Assembly: GCF_023065955.2 (NCBI RefSeq)
Contig: NW_026622997.1
Span: 5,442,001-5,506,000, forward strand
Source of the DNA: Ursus arctos
Taxonomy: Eukaryota; Chordata; Mammalia; Carnivora; Ursidae
Direction of reading: 5' to 3'
Length of the DNA: 64,000 bases
In this document: one piece after another, positions 13,401-26,117 of the stretch
Position numbering within the stretch: the first letter of the stretch is position 1
Layout: every line of letters starts with the position of its first letter
Position numbers and translations under genes: made by a program
The notes under the pieces: generated by a model
The model's database searches: none
What the model saw: only the letters and a program-made list of their open reading frames with translations
What the model was told of the DNA's origin: nothing

Positions 13401-16400
13401 CCTGCTAAAACTATAAAGTAATTAATGACATTAATAGGAATTTTGATGTGACATTAATAAAGAGATATTTGGATTTTCCTAAATATCAAGAACAGGAAAG
13501 AACAAAATCACAGCTGGAAAGTACTCAAAACCAAGCCAAGTAATTCATGACAAAACTATGTTATAAATAAATAATGATAACCTCTCCATTGTACTTCCTT
13601 CTGTTCCAGACTGTTCTTATGTTAGCTTACTTATTCCTCCTGGGAACTTTGTCTTGTAAGTACCCCTATACCTTATTTTATATACTCTATTTGGCATCTC
13701 ATGCCACTGAAACTGCACTTACCAAGGTCACCAAAATAGCCTCAGTGCTAAATCTACAGGACATCTCTTCATCTTATTCTTCATCTTAAAACGCTTACTG
13801 ATCACTCTTCTCCTTTGTGGTTTTGTGACATTATGCCCCATTTTCCTCCTAGCCCAGCAGACCAATCCTTCTTTGTCTCTTATGTAGGCTTTCCTTCTAC
13901 TAGCCCTGTAAATATCACTCCCCAGGATTCTGTCCCAAATTTTCTCCTTTTTTCATCTTGGGTGAATGCATCAATTCCCAGGGACCATCTACATACAGAT
14001 CACATCCAAATCTCTTGCCCTTTAAATCCAAACTACCTACTCAGTACCTTCCCTTGTATGCCAGACAACACCAAATCAATCTGTCCAAAAAAAAGGAAAA
14101 AAATGTTTTTCTCCTCTATGGTCCCTAACTCAATGGTGCCATCATCCTAACTAGTTGCCGAGGTCAGGTATCTGGGTGTCACCCTTGACTCCTTCCTCCT
14201 TCAATCACCCAGTCCTATCAACTTCAATTTCTGAACAGCTCTTGAATCTGTCTCTTTCTCCACATCCACCATCTCCATGGGAATGAGATGCCTGAATCAT
14301 CAGAGCAGCCTCCTAACCAGCTTTACCGTTCCAGTCTTTCTCCCGCTCTTCCACTCACTACATGGAAGCCAGAGTCGTCTCTTAAAAAATAAGTCTCAAT
14401 CTTTCCCCTGAAACAGGTCTTTCCCCTGTTTCAGACCCTTAATGGTCAGCCCAATGTCCTCTGGATCAAGTCCAAAGCCCTTGAAGGAGCTAACAAAGTC
14501 CATGCAAGACCTGGCACCACCTACTCTAGCCTCCGTCTGTCACTTTGTGCACTAAACTCCACCCACAGAGAATTCAGAGGCCACCTCTTGCTTGAAGCCC
14601 TGTGCACATTCTATTTTCTCTTCCTGGAATGGTCTTTACCTCTTTCCTTTTCCCCTCCTTCATTTCAACTGGCCAATACAGATATTCTTCAGATCTTGGA
14701 ATGTCACTTCTGTGACCTCAAAACTCTGAATTGGATGCTGCTCCTAAGTGCTACCATGGCAGGAGGAACTTCCTAGGCTTAGAAAGTAACACTGTATTCT
14801 ACAAGTCCATTCTACTTTTCTTGTCCATCTCCTCCCCCCGCTGATCCCCCCCTGCTATTTTATAAGTCTTACGTGAGCCAGGCCCATCTGCCACACTGAC
14901 CACTGAAGCCTTAGCACCCAATAGTGGCCGGCACACAGCAGGCACTGAATACATTCAATATCTGTGGGATGACAGAATTTCACAAATAAAAGTTGACAAA
15001 ACTACACGTGAATGCAGCTGTGACTTCTTCCTTTAAACTTACCTCACAGCCTTTGCAAAGGTTGATTCTTTTTTCAGACAGAAGTCATCCCAGCAGGCTA
15101 CTTCTCACTCTTCCAGCTCTTAGTAAACATGGAGCCTTCTCTGAGACACCTTCTCAAATGGACCATATAAAGCATTCTCCTCCCTCAAAATATTGTGATT
15201 TTTCTTTATATCACTTGTCAACAACTTTGTATTTGGTTAGTTAAGTGTTTAACACCGTGAGGGCAGGGACCATGTCTGTTTATTCACCACTGTTCATCTG
15301 TACTTGGCACAATGCCTGGCACATGGCGGGCTCAACATATATTTGAGGAATAGTGAATGCACTACTACCATTTATTAAAGACTAATATTTCTACAACTTC
15401 ATGTTACTTCCCATAAAAGTTTATGGGAAATCAAACCTTTGTCAATACAGGCTGTCAACCATAAACATAGGGATATCCAGAGAGTTTTCTCCCTTCCCTG
15501 TTATCCACTCATGTATAATGCTATCCAAGGGCAAAAACAAAACCAAAACAAAACAAATAAAAAACCAGTACAGATATCAAGAAAATTAACTAATCATTCC
15601 CTTAATCATTTAGCATTTCCAAAGTGTATTAAATTGACAATAAGGAATGACATAATGCACTAGAAGAGAAGCAGCCTTGCCTTTCAAATCTTGTACATAT
15701 CCCTCTTTGCAGCTGTGCATAAGCTGAAGGATCCACCTGTGTTGGGCGCCAATACATTGCCAAGCGGGGTCACCCAGCGCATGAAGGTCAGACAGGTACC
15801 TGAAAAAGCAAGGCCACGGTTGACCAAGTAGGCTTTGGTAGAGCCATGAATAAGGACAAAAGGAAAGCTAGCATATTTTTAAATCATTACTTTTTTAAAA
15901 GAAAACCTAAAATGTTATCAATTCGTAAAGCACTTGTCAACATTAGTCTTCAATACTTAATTCTAAATGAAATACATTCAAGTTTCTTTTTACGCGATTA
16001 ACAATAAAACTATATTTTTTAAAAATAAGGACTTCATAAAGAGACAACCAAGAAGACAAAGACAACTTGCAGTGATCCTAAATATGTAGTGAAACCTTAC
16101 CTTTATACCCACATTTAGTCCACAGAGCGAGTGCTTCCATACTTAGTTCTCAGTCATTACAGAAAACACAAGAGGAAGCCAGCAGAGGACACCTAGTGTA
16201 TAATTTTTTTCAATTGGTTTTTTATTCCTTTCTGGTCTGAAAAATGGCCACTAGATGGCAGTGTGACCTTATTTTCTATGCAATCCAACAGGCTATTTTA
16301 TTACATAAAGAGATTTGGTGACAATAAGCACTTAACCTCTAACATCTGAACTCTATTTTCGTGACTAAGAAAATATTTCCCTAGAAAATATAGTATAGAT

Positions 16401-19400
16401 GGGCATTTTTCTTAGTTTTTTAAATAGTTCTTGAAATATTCAAAGTCTTCTTTCTATATAAAATATCCAAACCTGGATTGAAAACTGAAATATATTTCAG
16501 TTGAAAAATTTCTGACAAATATTATTCAAGATTTGGCCCTCGGCCATCACAAAATATATAAACATACAGTAGTCCCCCCTTATCCACAGGGAATATGATC
16601 CAAGATCTTCAGTGGGTGCCTGAAACCATGGAGAGTACTGAACACTACATACACTGTTTTTTTCCGATACATACATACCTATGATAAAGTTTAATTTATA
16701 ATTGGGCACATAAGAGAGTAACAACAATAATAAAAACAGAACAATTATAACATATAACATATGGTAGTAAAAGTTACGTGAATGTGGTCTTCTCTCCCAA
16801 AATATCTTACCGTGCTGTACGCATCCCTTCTTCCTGTGATGATGTGAGATGATAAAGTGCCTATGTGATGAGACGAAGTGAGGGGAATGAAGGAGGCACT
16901 GAGATGCAGCACTAAGCTGCTGCTGACCTGACCGTACTTCGAAAGGAGGATCATCTGCTTCCGGACCACAGTTCACTACAGGTAACTGAAACCACGCAAA
17001 TGAACCCACAGACAAGGAGGGACTACACAATATGTTACATCCAATTACATCAACTCCAAAAGCTGAATTTCTTGTCTTGAAATTATTTTTAAACCATAAG
17101 TTGTCTGTTGTCTTGGGGTTAAAGATTTTTGTTCAATGATAAATTTTAATTAATGGCCACAAGCTGTGACCTCTAGCCAAATTCTAATCACTGAGGGATA
17201 CACCAGATGCTTCTCTCCCACGTTCCTCCAGTACTAGGTATTTCCTTACTCACAGATATCTTGATCAGCAGCTAATTAGAGGAGAAACATTTTGTAGTAA
17301 GTTAGCGATAAATAAACTGCTGAGAAAGCTGACGTCACGTTTACGAACTACCCACCCTGGCCTTTACAAGCTAATGCAGTCAGCCTGGGCTCTGAGCACA
17401 GCTGGGCATTTGATCATCCTGCAAAAGGGCCCCTTCAACAGTGGGGATTCACACTGTACAAAGATACCTCAAAGTCGGCCCAAGAGCTGGCCCTTCTACC
17501 CCTCTACAAATCAATTAACAGCATCCCAAGAATAAAACTACAGTCTAACAAAATACATTTAGCCTGGCATAAATATTGCAACCCAATATGATTCTTCCTC
17601 TCACACAAGGCTTTTTTCATCTGGAATATAAATATGACAAATAGTACACTGTGCTATTTCTTTGCAAAAAACATGTGATTTTATTCTTTCTTGTTGGGGA
17701 TAATTTGTCTTAGCATTCTCCGTAGATAGGTTTATTTTGCCTCCAAATATTTCTACAGTACTTTCTCCTGACACTTTCACTCATATAATAGCCTCAGATT
17801 TAGTGTTAGTAGTAAAGTAGAGGAATACTCTTAGGAAAGCTGCTTCCTTTTAATTTTTAAACTACTGAACAGGAATACAAATGGTCCATTACAAGAGCTC
17901 AATACAGCAAGAGAAGTCAATAAACTCTTTTAATAATTTTTAAAATCATACATTTCTTCAGTATGGTGAGTAGGTCCTTGCAAAAATTAATAGTAATCTA
18001 TTGTATCATCTTATTAATGGGTATTACATTAAAAGAGTTTTATAAAGAAAGATAAATGTGTTCTCTTGGAAATTCTACAGTGTTGCGATTCAAAACTACA
18101 ACCCGTAGGTAGGCTTTTCGGTACTCAAATGACTTAGTCCAATAAATTTCTTCTTTTCTTTCAGTATGTAGTTTAACGAAGTACAACTGACCGTTGAACA
18201 ACACGGGTTTGAACTGTGCAGGTCCACTTATATGTAGATTTTTTACAATACTGTACCGTAAAAGTATTTTCCCTTCTTTATGATTCTCTTAATAACATTT
18301 TCTTTTCTCTGGCTTATTTTATTGTAAGAATAGAGTACCTAAGACATACAACATACAAAATGTGTTAATCGGCTAATTACATTATTGGTAAGGCTTCCAG
18401 TCAGCATTAGGCTATTAGCAGTTAAGTTTCAGGGGGACTCAAGTTATACGTGGATTTTTGACTGGGCAGACGGTTGGTGCCCCAACCCCCACACTGTTCA
18501 ACAGTCAACTGTAGTTTCATTTCAAAGGTTTTTGTTTAAAATACAGTACATGTTGCTATTTCTTCTAAAACTGCATATCAGAGAAATTTGACAGCTTTTT
18601 TAGAGGGGAAATGTAAAGAATGCTAATTATGGTTATAATGAGCACATGTTCAATATCTTAAAATTGAAGCATTATGCTTTTTAGCCATATTCTGGTATAA
18701 TTTTTAACAATTACCAGGGATAGGATCATACTCCTATGGAAAGAAGCATATGACATCACTTCACCTCTCACTAAGGCTACAATAAGGAGAGTGGAAATAA
18801 TCAAAAAGCTTTTAATTAGACAAGACAGTAAACCAAAGTGAAACAATACAGTAGTAATTTAAACAATACAGTAGTAATTTGATTTTCAATCACACCATGC
18901 ATAACTTCAATTATGGAAGAGAACCAATAAAGATACTTTGCTGATGATAAAGCGGTCTCCATCCCTACGTGATGCTCACAGTACCCATTGTCATAGATTC
19001 CAAAGTGCAACAGATATGTGACCTGGTTGTGATGTTGTTTTTATTAATAACTAAAAATTAATTTAAAGAGGATAATAAAACTAATTGTTCAGTGTCTTCT
19101 CAAAGCATCAAAAATAAAGTAATGATTACAAAATAAGTAAATTACTTGGTATTCCTGTTCACATTCTTGTTCTTTTCCCTTTAAAATGACAGGAAAAAAG
19201 CACCTAAATAGGCCATTCAAAAAATCTTTTTTAACAACTTAACTAGTCATAAGAACTACACATTAGTTATCCATAGAAATGGTAATTCACTAAATAAAGA
19301 AATCATACATTCAATAAGGATTAACCTGTTACTATTGGCAAATTTAATAGCATAAATATAAACAGGTAAATACAAAGCACAATTAAGTAACACAGTGGAA

Positions 19401-22400
19401 CACAGACAATAAGATGCTAACCAGCTGTGTATCCCTGGACAAGAGGATTAACCTCCCTGGAACTCTGTTTCTTTATATGTTTAAAAAAAAAAAAGAAAGA
19501 AAGAAAGACAAGACAAGAAAAAGCAGATGGATAACTAACATGTAGTTTATTTCTAGCTTTAAATTTCCACGATTCTATAAGCCAGAAAAATCCCCCAAAT
19601 ACATTCTTTCCTATGGAGACAGCTTAGAGAAAAGCAAAGATAGGCTTTGAAAGCAGACAAACATGAGTCGTACTCCTAGCTATGTGCACTGAGCAAGAAT
19701 GAAGTCTGAGGCTCAGTTTCCTCATCTATATAATGGGTATCGGACATATGCCCCTGCAAGGCAGCTGAGAGGATTAGGAATGGTATACACAGCGCATCTA
19801 ACATGACGCCCGAGGGTACTACAGACTCCTGGTAGTAGCAGCAATCAATGTTAGTGCTCCCTACTCCCTTCTAAAGCCTCCTGTCCCTTTCCTCTTTGGT
19901 AACATATATGTGCTGACAGGACAATGGCTCATGCTGCTACTATTCTCCTAAGTCACCAAGAACACAGGTCTGAGTGTGGACCATTGTCCCCTCCCCCACG
20001 GCAAACACAGCAGCTTTCAGGCTAGACCCTCTTTTCATATTTGGAAATTATTTTCAATGGCCATATGGTGACAACAGCTAAATGCATAAATATATACAGT
20101 CAGTCTATTATTTTATAAGTACTGAATAGTCAATAAACATCACTAATTAGAGAGGGCATTAAGTTTGGAAAATAACAGCTTATTCTGAGAATAAAAGCTA
20201 CATTCAAAATATGCCAGCAGAAAATAATGTTAATATTTTTGTTTTTAAATCATAGATATAAAAAGCTTGTAATTTATATGCTTTGTCTCCAAATCCTTGT
20301 ATAAACATCATATAAGTGTAATTTATTGACTACTTATATGCCAGGTGCTATATTAAATCCTTAGATGTATTCTTGATTTTGTTTGCAACTACCCCGAGAT
20401 GCAGACAGTGTTATGTCATTTCACAGATGAAGAAACTGAAAAGAGAATGCAAGTAAGTCACCCAAAGGGAACAGCTAGTTTCCTAGTTTCCATTGTGCTA
20501 TGCTGCTTCCTTCTAAGGAAGGCCTTCTCATCATAGCCTGTGGTATCCGTCACTTTTTACATCACTGCAATTTAAAAAAATTTTTTTTTCTTTTCAATAC
20601 TAAAACCTTTCAAAATTTTCTCCACCTTTGAGCCACGGCCCACTTTTGTGGCCTGAAGAATTTCCCACCCAGAATGACAGTACTGTACTCTAAACCATAC
20701 AGGGAGTCCCTGCCTTCTGGCCTGTGGGTGCCCACAGAATGCAACACCCTCGCTGTCCCGCTAGGTTAGGTAAGCCGTTACTCAGCAGGAGGAAGAAATG
20801 ACCAAGCAATGAGGCTACTTTCCCTTTCCCCAAATAAACAGAATTTTCTTGCCCTGAGTGCTCCCAAATTTATTAGTACACAAAAGAACTCTGGTGTCCT
20901 ACAGTAGATACCTGCAAATGTCTGCTATTTGTCTTCCCTCTCACCACTTCCTCAATCTCCTAATCCCCCAAATTAGTTTTAAGGGTTAACCTTTGATGTA
21001 TCTAACCCATGACGTTACATGTGATTTATCAAAATTCTTGCAGAAGGTCTACCTTATATAACGTTTTTGGTCATGTAAAGTCGATGGTGTCTCAAGCAAT
21101 TTAGCCAGAAGTAATTCTCTTAAATCTTCAATCCGTGTTTCTACTTCAGCATAATCTATTTAAAAAGGAAAGAACATATATAAGATTTACAGAATGGAAA
21201 CTTAAAGTCACATTATGGAAAGCAAAACAGTGATTGCCTTGGGGGACAGGGGCTGACTAAGAAGAGGCACAAGGGAACTTTCTGGAGTGACAAAAACATT
21301 CTGTCCAGGGTGTGGGTTACGTGGGTGTATGCATTTGTCAAACTCGCTGACCTATAATATGTAAGGTCTGTGCATTTCACTGCACGTAAACTTACCACAA
21401 TAAAAAAATGAAATTAAGTTTTCTGTGTCCTTATGGATTTCATTTAGGAATTTATTAAAGCCCTGTGATATTTATCCTAGTTGATAAGGCATTACCACAG
21501 GACATTTTAGGCTGTTCTTATCTTCTGTAACTAACTCCTGCATTCGAGATAATCTCAAAAGTTGTTTAGTTCACTTTAAAATAAGGTTAGAATTCATTAA
21601 TAATGGCTTTTCTGAAGAGAGAAGATTAAAATGTAGGTTTCCATCTCTACAAAATATCCGTAATTGATTCTTTCCAGTAAAAGAGATTTTTTAATAGCAT
21701 CGTGGTTAATAAACAGCAAAGAATGTCCGAGACTAACCTATCCTAAACCTATCCTATAGCCATGGTTTTTCATTTTCACTCTATCTTGGTAAGAAAACTC
21801 ACGTTATTTTTGAAGTAATTGTTTTACATTTTTAAAAGAGCACCATACAAATGAAAACTAAAATGTACATAACTTGCTTTGCAAAATACATTCTACATTC
21901 TTCCTGTAAAAAGAAAGTAGGAGATCTAAAAGTAATAAACAAATCTTACATTTTTTGAAAACTTGCACCTCCGTTTTCCCAAAGAGTGACTTGGCCTTTT
22001 CATAATCATTAATAACCACATCATAATCACCCTTTAAAATAAAGAAACATTTTGGAGACTGTCAGTAAAGTATCATGAACACATTTGGTTAAGATAAAAA
22101 AAAATCTCAACTCTTTAAAACTTATGACATCATAACCATGGGTACATAAATATATACTCTACCTTTTGAATATTCCTTTCAATATTTAGAGGAAGGTTGA
22201 AGAGGAACTTAAATCGCTGAAGCACATTGAGAGCATTTCTGGTGGAATCTGCCTTGTCCTTTCGACCTAATACTTCTTGAAATAATGTGTCTGCAGTATT
22301 ACTTGCTCCTATTTTAAAAAGACCAAAAGAAGCTTAAATAAAACAAAATGATAGGCTGCTATTGTAGCTTTACATTAAAACTCAACAGACTTTTTAAAAA

Positions 22401-25400
22401 GTTAGCTACTTTGGAGATCTTTTATGGTTTGCTAAAATACATTTCCACTTTGCCCACTGAGTCTTTTCATATGTTAAAAATAGTATCCAATTAAAAATAA
22501 CCATATTTACCAGGCCCAAATAAAATCACTAATGTGAGCCTACATTTATTTTAGCTACTCTTCTAAATTTTGTAGCAATTACGGGTCCTTAGATTATTTC
22601 ATTAGTTCAGATAATAGGTTAAAACCCACACATATACACACAGGCACACACAACTACACGAGTTAAATTCTCTGGATTTAATACCTGCCCTATATGGCAA
22701 TAAAAAAAAGAAAAATATTTATTTTTCAGAAAAGTTGTTCAAAAGAAGTATTTCAGAAGTAATTCTATTTCTCGGTAAAATTATCTGTTTATGCAGCAGG
22801 CACAAATAATTACATAAGCAACTTAAATGACAAATTTTAACATATCATTAATGAATACTTACTTCTTAAATCTTAATTTATACACAAACTGGATATTCTT
22901 TCTCTCTCTCTCTCTATATATATTTTAACCTAAAAGACTTCAAACTATACATACAAATCGCTATAATATGAAAGAATTGCTTTATCTAAAGCAAAACTTA
23001 CTGTGCACAAAGACAGTTTAACTTTTTCAACTTGTGAAATATTTTTAACTAGCCACAAGAAAAGGGGAGAAAAAGGATAACTGTTTTTGGCTGTTTGATC
23101 GCTGCTCATAAAAAGTTTCTACATTATCTGGTCTACTGACTATACTTTAAGCAAAGATGAAAAAATTACCTCAGTCTCACTGGGTGGCTTGCATGCCATA
23201 TTCTCTAGTCCACACTGTGGGTGGCCTGATCCTGTTAAAAGTTGTCTTTGTAACATAATTGTTTTATCTAAATAATGTTTAAATTCTGTTGAAATTTTAA
23301 AGGCCTAGTAGAAAAACCTAGTCAAGATAGCCGTTTTCACCACATGCTTTCAAATGCAGAACACTAAATTTCTATGAGTTGAGAAAAAATATATTCCCTT
23401 CTTCCCACCAAACCACATAATGGTGGCTAAATGAAGTATTTGAAATCTGATTAGGGTTAAAACATTTTTCTTCAAAGAAAATTAAGTATTTATCATTTAA
23501 AAATATAAACTTCATGATTTGAGGCTTCATAAATGAAAAGATACATAAATGCCACTAAATATTTTTAAAAGATTGATTACTTATATGTGGGCTGTGGATG
23601 TTAAATTCCCAAGCACTTTTTTTTTTGCACAATAAAAGAATTTGGGACAAAAGTATATGAGTTCAAAATTAGACTTTACTCACTGTTTTTAAATGTAAGA
23701 AAGAAATACCAACTAATAATTTTAACTCCTCTAGAAAGTATGAAAACAAGTACGAGTAGAAAATTCATTTATCATTAAATAAAATTAACATTGTATAGAG
23801 AAAAATTTATAGGCAGAAATTATAAACTATAAAATTATAATTTATAAAGAAATGTATATGTGGAGAATTTTAATATATGCACATAGAGAAATATGCTATG
23901 AAATCATAATTTTAATTTATAATTTCTATCCATAAATTATTATTGTTATGAATTTTACCACGTTCACAATAAAATTTTGGGAGTTTATAACTCTTTGATA
24001 ACTGGATGATTTTATCACTAATAAAATAAATGAAAGCAGTGAAACTAAGCAGATAAAAATCAACAACAGCTCACAAAATGCATTTTACGTCTTTATTCTC
24101 TAGGGCTAACTAATAAGAAAAACAAAACCACTAAACTCAGTGGTGGTGTTCTCACACGAAGTGACACTGCAGATAAGCCATCAGTCAGACATCTGCCATG
24201 TCTCCCAAGAATAATTTCCCCCACATACCAATCCATCCACATCTTTACTCCACCTTCTCACACGGAGAACACCCAACTTTAAGGCAGCTGGCAGGGGTTG
24301 GAACAACTACTGTGTGACTTAGGTCTTACAGGTTGCAGAACCAATCTAGACAACTCTGGACCTGAAAGCTGGTTGTTTCTCCTCACGAGGGCTGTCACAA
24401 CACCAGCTCACTGGACTGTGACTATCATCGTCTCAGTTACAGATGCACCACAAGCACCAAGAGCAAGGCTGCTATAATGGCACTGGGCTGCCACTGTCAT
24501 AGGTCAACAAGAGCTGTAAAATTTTCCTCAATGTAAGAAGGAGAACATGGATAAACCTGTAGGGTATTATGCTAAGTGAAATAAGTCAGAGACAGACAAA
24601 TACTACCTGGTATCATTCATATATGAAATCTAAAACAAAAACAAAAACAAAACTCCAATCATAGAAAAAGGGAGGAATGGTGGTTACCAGGGGCTGGAGG
24701 GTGGGGGGAATGGGGAGATGTTGATCAAAGGCTACAAACTTCCAGAAAGAAGACGAATACATTCTGAGGATCCAGTGCAGAGTATTGTGAATACAGTTAA
24801 CAATACATATCATATACTTGAAAACTGCTTGGAGTAAATCTCAAATGTCCTCACCACAAAAAACAAACAATGATGTGATGTGACGGAGGTGTTAGCTAAT
24901 GCTAAGTCGGTAACCATACTGCAAGATACAAGTGTAGCAAACCAACGTGATGTATACCTTACATTTACACAATGCTATATGTCAATTATAGCTCAACAAA
25001 GCTGAAAAAAAAAGACAGGAAGAAAAGACACTATCACACTGCACACTTACTAGTCAAACTCTTATCTCCCTATTGATATTCTATCCTTAATAATGAAAAA
25101 AAATTAATTGTACCAGGAACTCCGGTCATCTAGAAAAACTAGTCATATAATTCTAATGATATCTTATAATTTCAAGTATGTTTATTAAAGTAAGCATTAT
25201 ACTTTCTCTTATTTTGAAGTGACCCAAGGCACTGACACCTGAGTCTGTAGATGACAGAAGTGACTTTTAACCTACGCTCTCTGTTTGGGGATGAAGGTGA
25301 ATGAAGGAGTGCCCCCACAACACACACACACCACAACACATTTTATTCCAAGAACAGGCAAGGTGAATGAGATTAGGAAAGGAAACATTAAAGTACCTAG

Positions 25401-26073
25401 CAATTTAAAGTAACTTTAAAATATACATTTAAATTCATAGCAAAACCAGGATCGCAAAGAGACCTAATAACCTACCGTATGTGTCTCAGTTTCTCTCAAC
25501 AGATTTCAGAAAATAACCAGATACACTGCCATCTATAACATGATGATATTACATGCATAGCATCATCACCAAAAGTTCATGCTTGTTTAGAGAGCCATAC
25601 CTGACACTGAAATTCTATAGCACTACCGAAAGTACAGAGAACTAGGATCTTGGGAATGAGAAAAGGGTTCCATACTGCTCCCAAGAGCCACTGTTCCCAT
25701 TTCCTCAAATTCTATTCAGTAATCTCAAATTGATAGCTTGAAATCAATCATGATGGGAAAATTTGGACATTGGAAATGCTAATATTAAAGTTAGTTTTCT
25801 TTTTCTTTTCTGGAATGCTATTTGTTAAACATTTACCAGCACACCACTAAGTCAATTCCTTTTTTTACAAACTTGGCTCAATATTCCTTAGCGGTTTAAG
25901 ACCTTGTCTTTCTTCTCTTCATTTTACACAAAGGATTTGGGTCAAATTATTCAATCCTGTTAAATTCAACTATCATATCTATGTTGGTGACTCCAAAATC
26001 ATATATACCTTGTGATGTCAGTTAGCTTAAGACTAATTTTGAAAGAAGACACAGCGCTTGTGCACATAAGCAC

Positions 26074-26117
<44 letters not shown>

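Larger units (their letters stand above)
1417..15680 (-). other. EXOC2: EXOC2 intron, 14.3 kb, GC-AG type
   Basis: Largest intron in the window. It holds Can-SINEs at 1855, 3801, 3934 and 10671, an ancient repeat near 3040, L1 fragments near 10524 and 11875, and a dense L2/MER5A block from 12850 to 15355. The stretch 4130-10520 has no repeat I recognise apart from low complexity; a GC-richer patch lies at 6720-7080. Confidence 0.9.
15800..21052 (-). other. EXOC2: EXOC2 intron, 5.3 kb
   Basis: Contains a CTCF-like motif (16248), two Tigger-type DNA transposons (16567-17028 and 18184-18511), a possible regulatory island with a palindromic CRE (17250-17545), a 20-bp tandem duplication (18841) and three MIR fragments (19415-20500). 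20500-21052 holds nothing recognisable. Confidence 0.9.

Noticed and set aside
13574..15244. Cluster of plus-strand open frames (62-111 codons) rich in Ser, Pro and Leu
   Set aside because: They lie in degraded L2 LINE sequence; the reading frames are not continuous with L2 ORF2 and have stops and shifts.
16497..17030. Open frame of 177 codons on the minus strand
   Set aside because: It coincides with a Tigger-type MITE (16567-17028), including its terminal sequences; such MITEs encode no protein, and the translation has no transposase motif.
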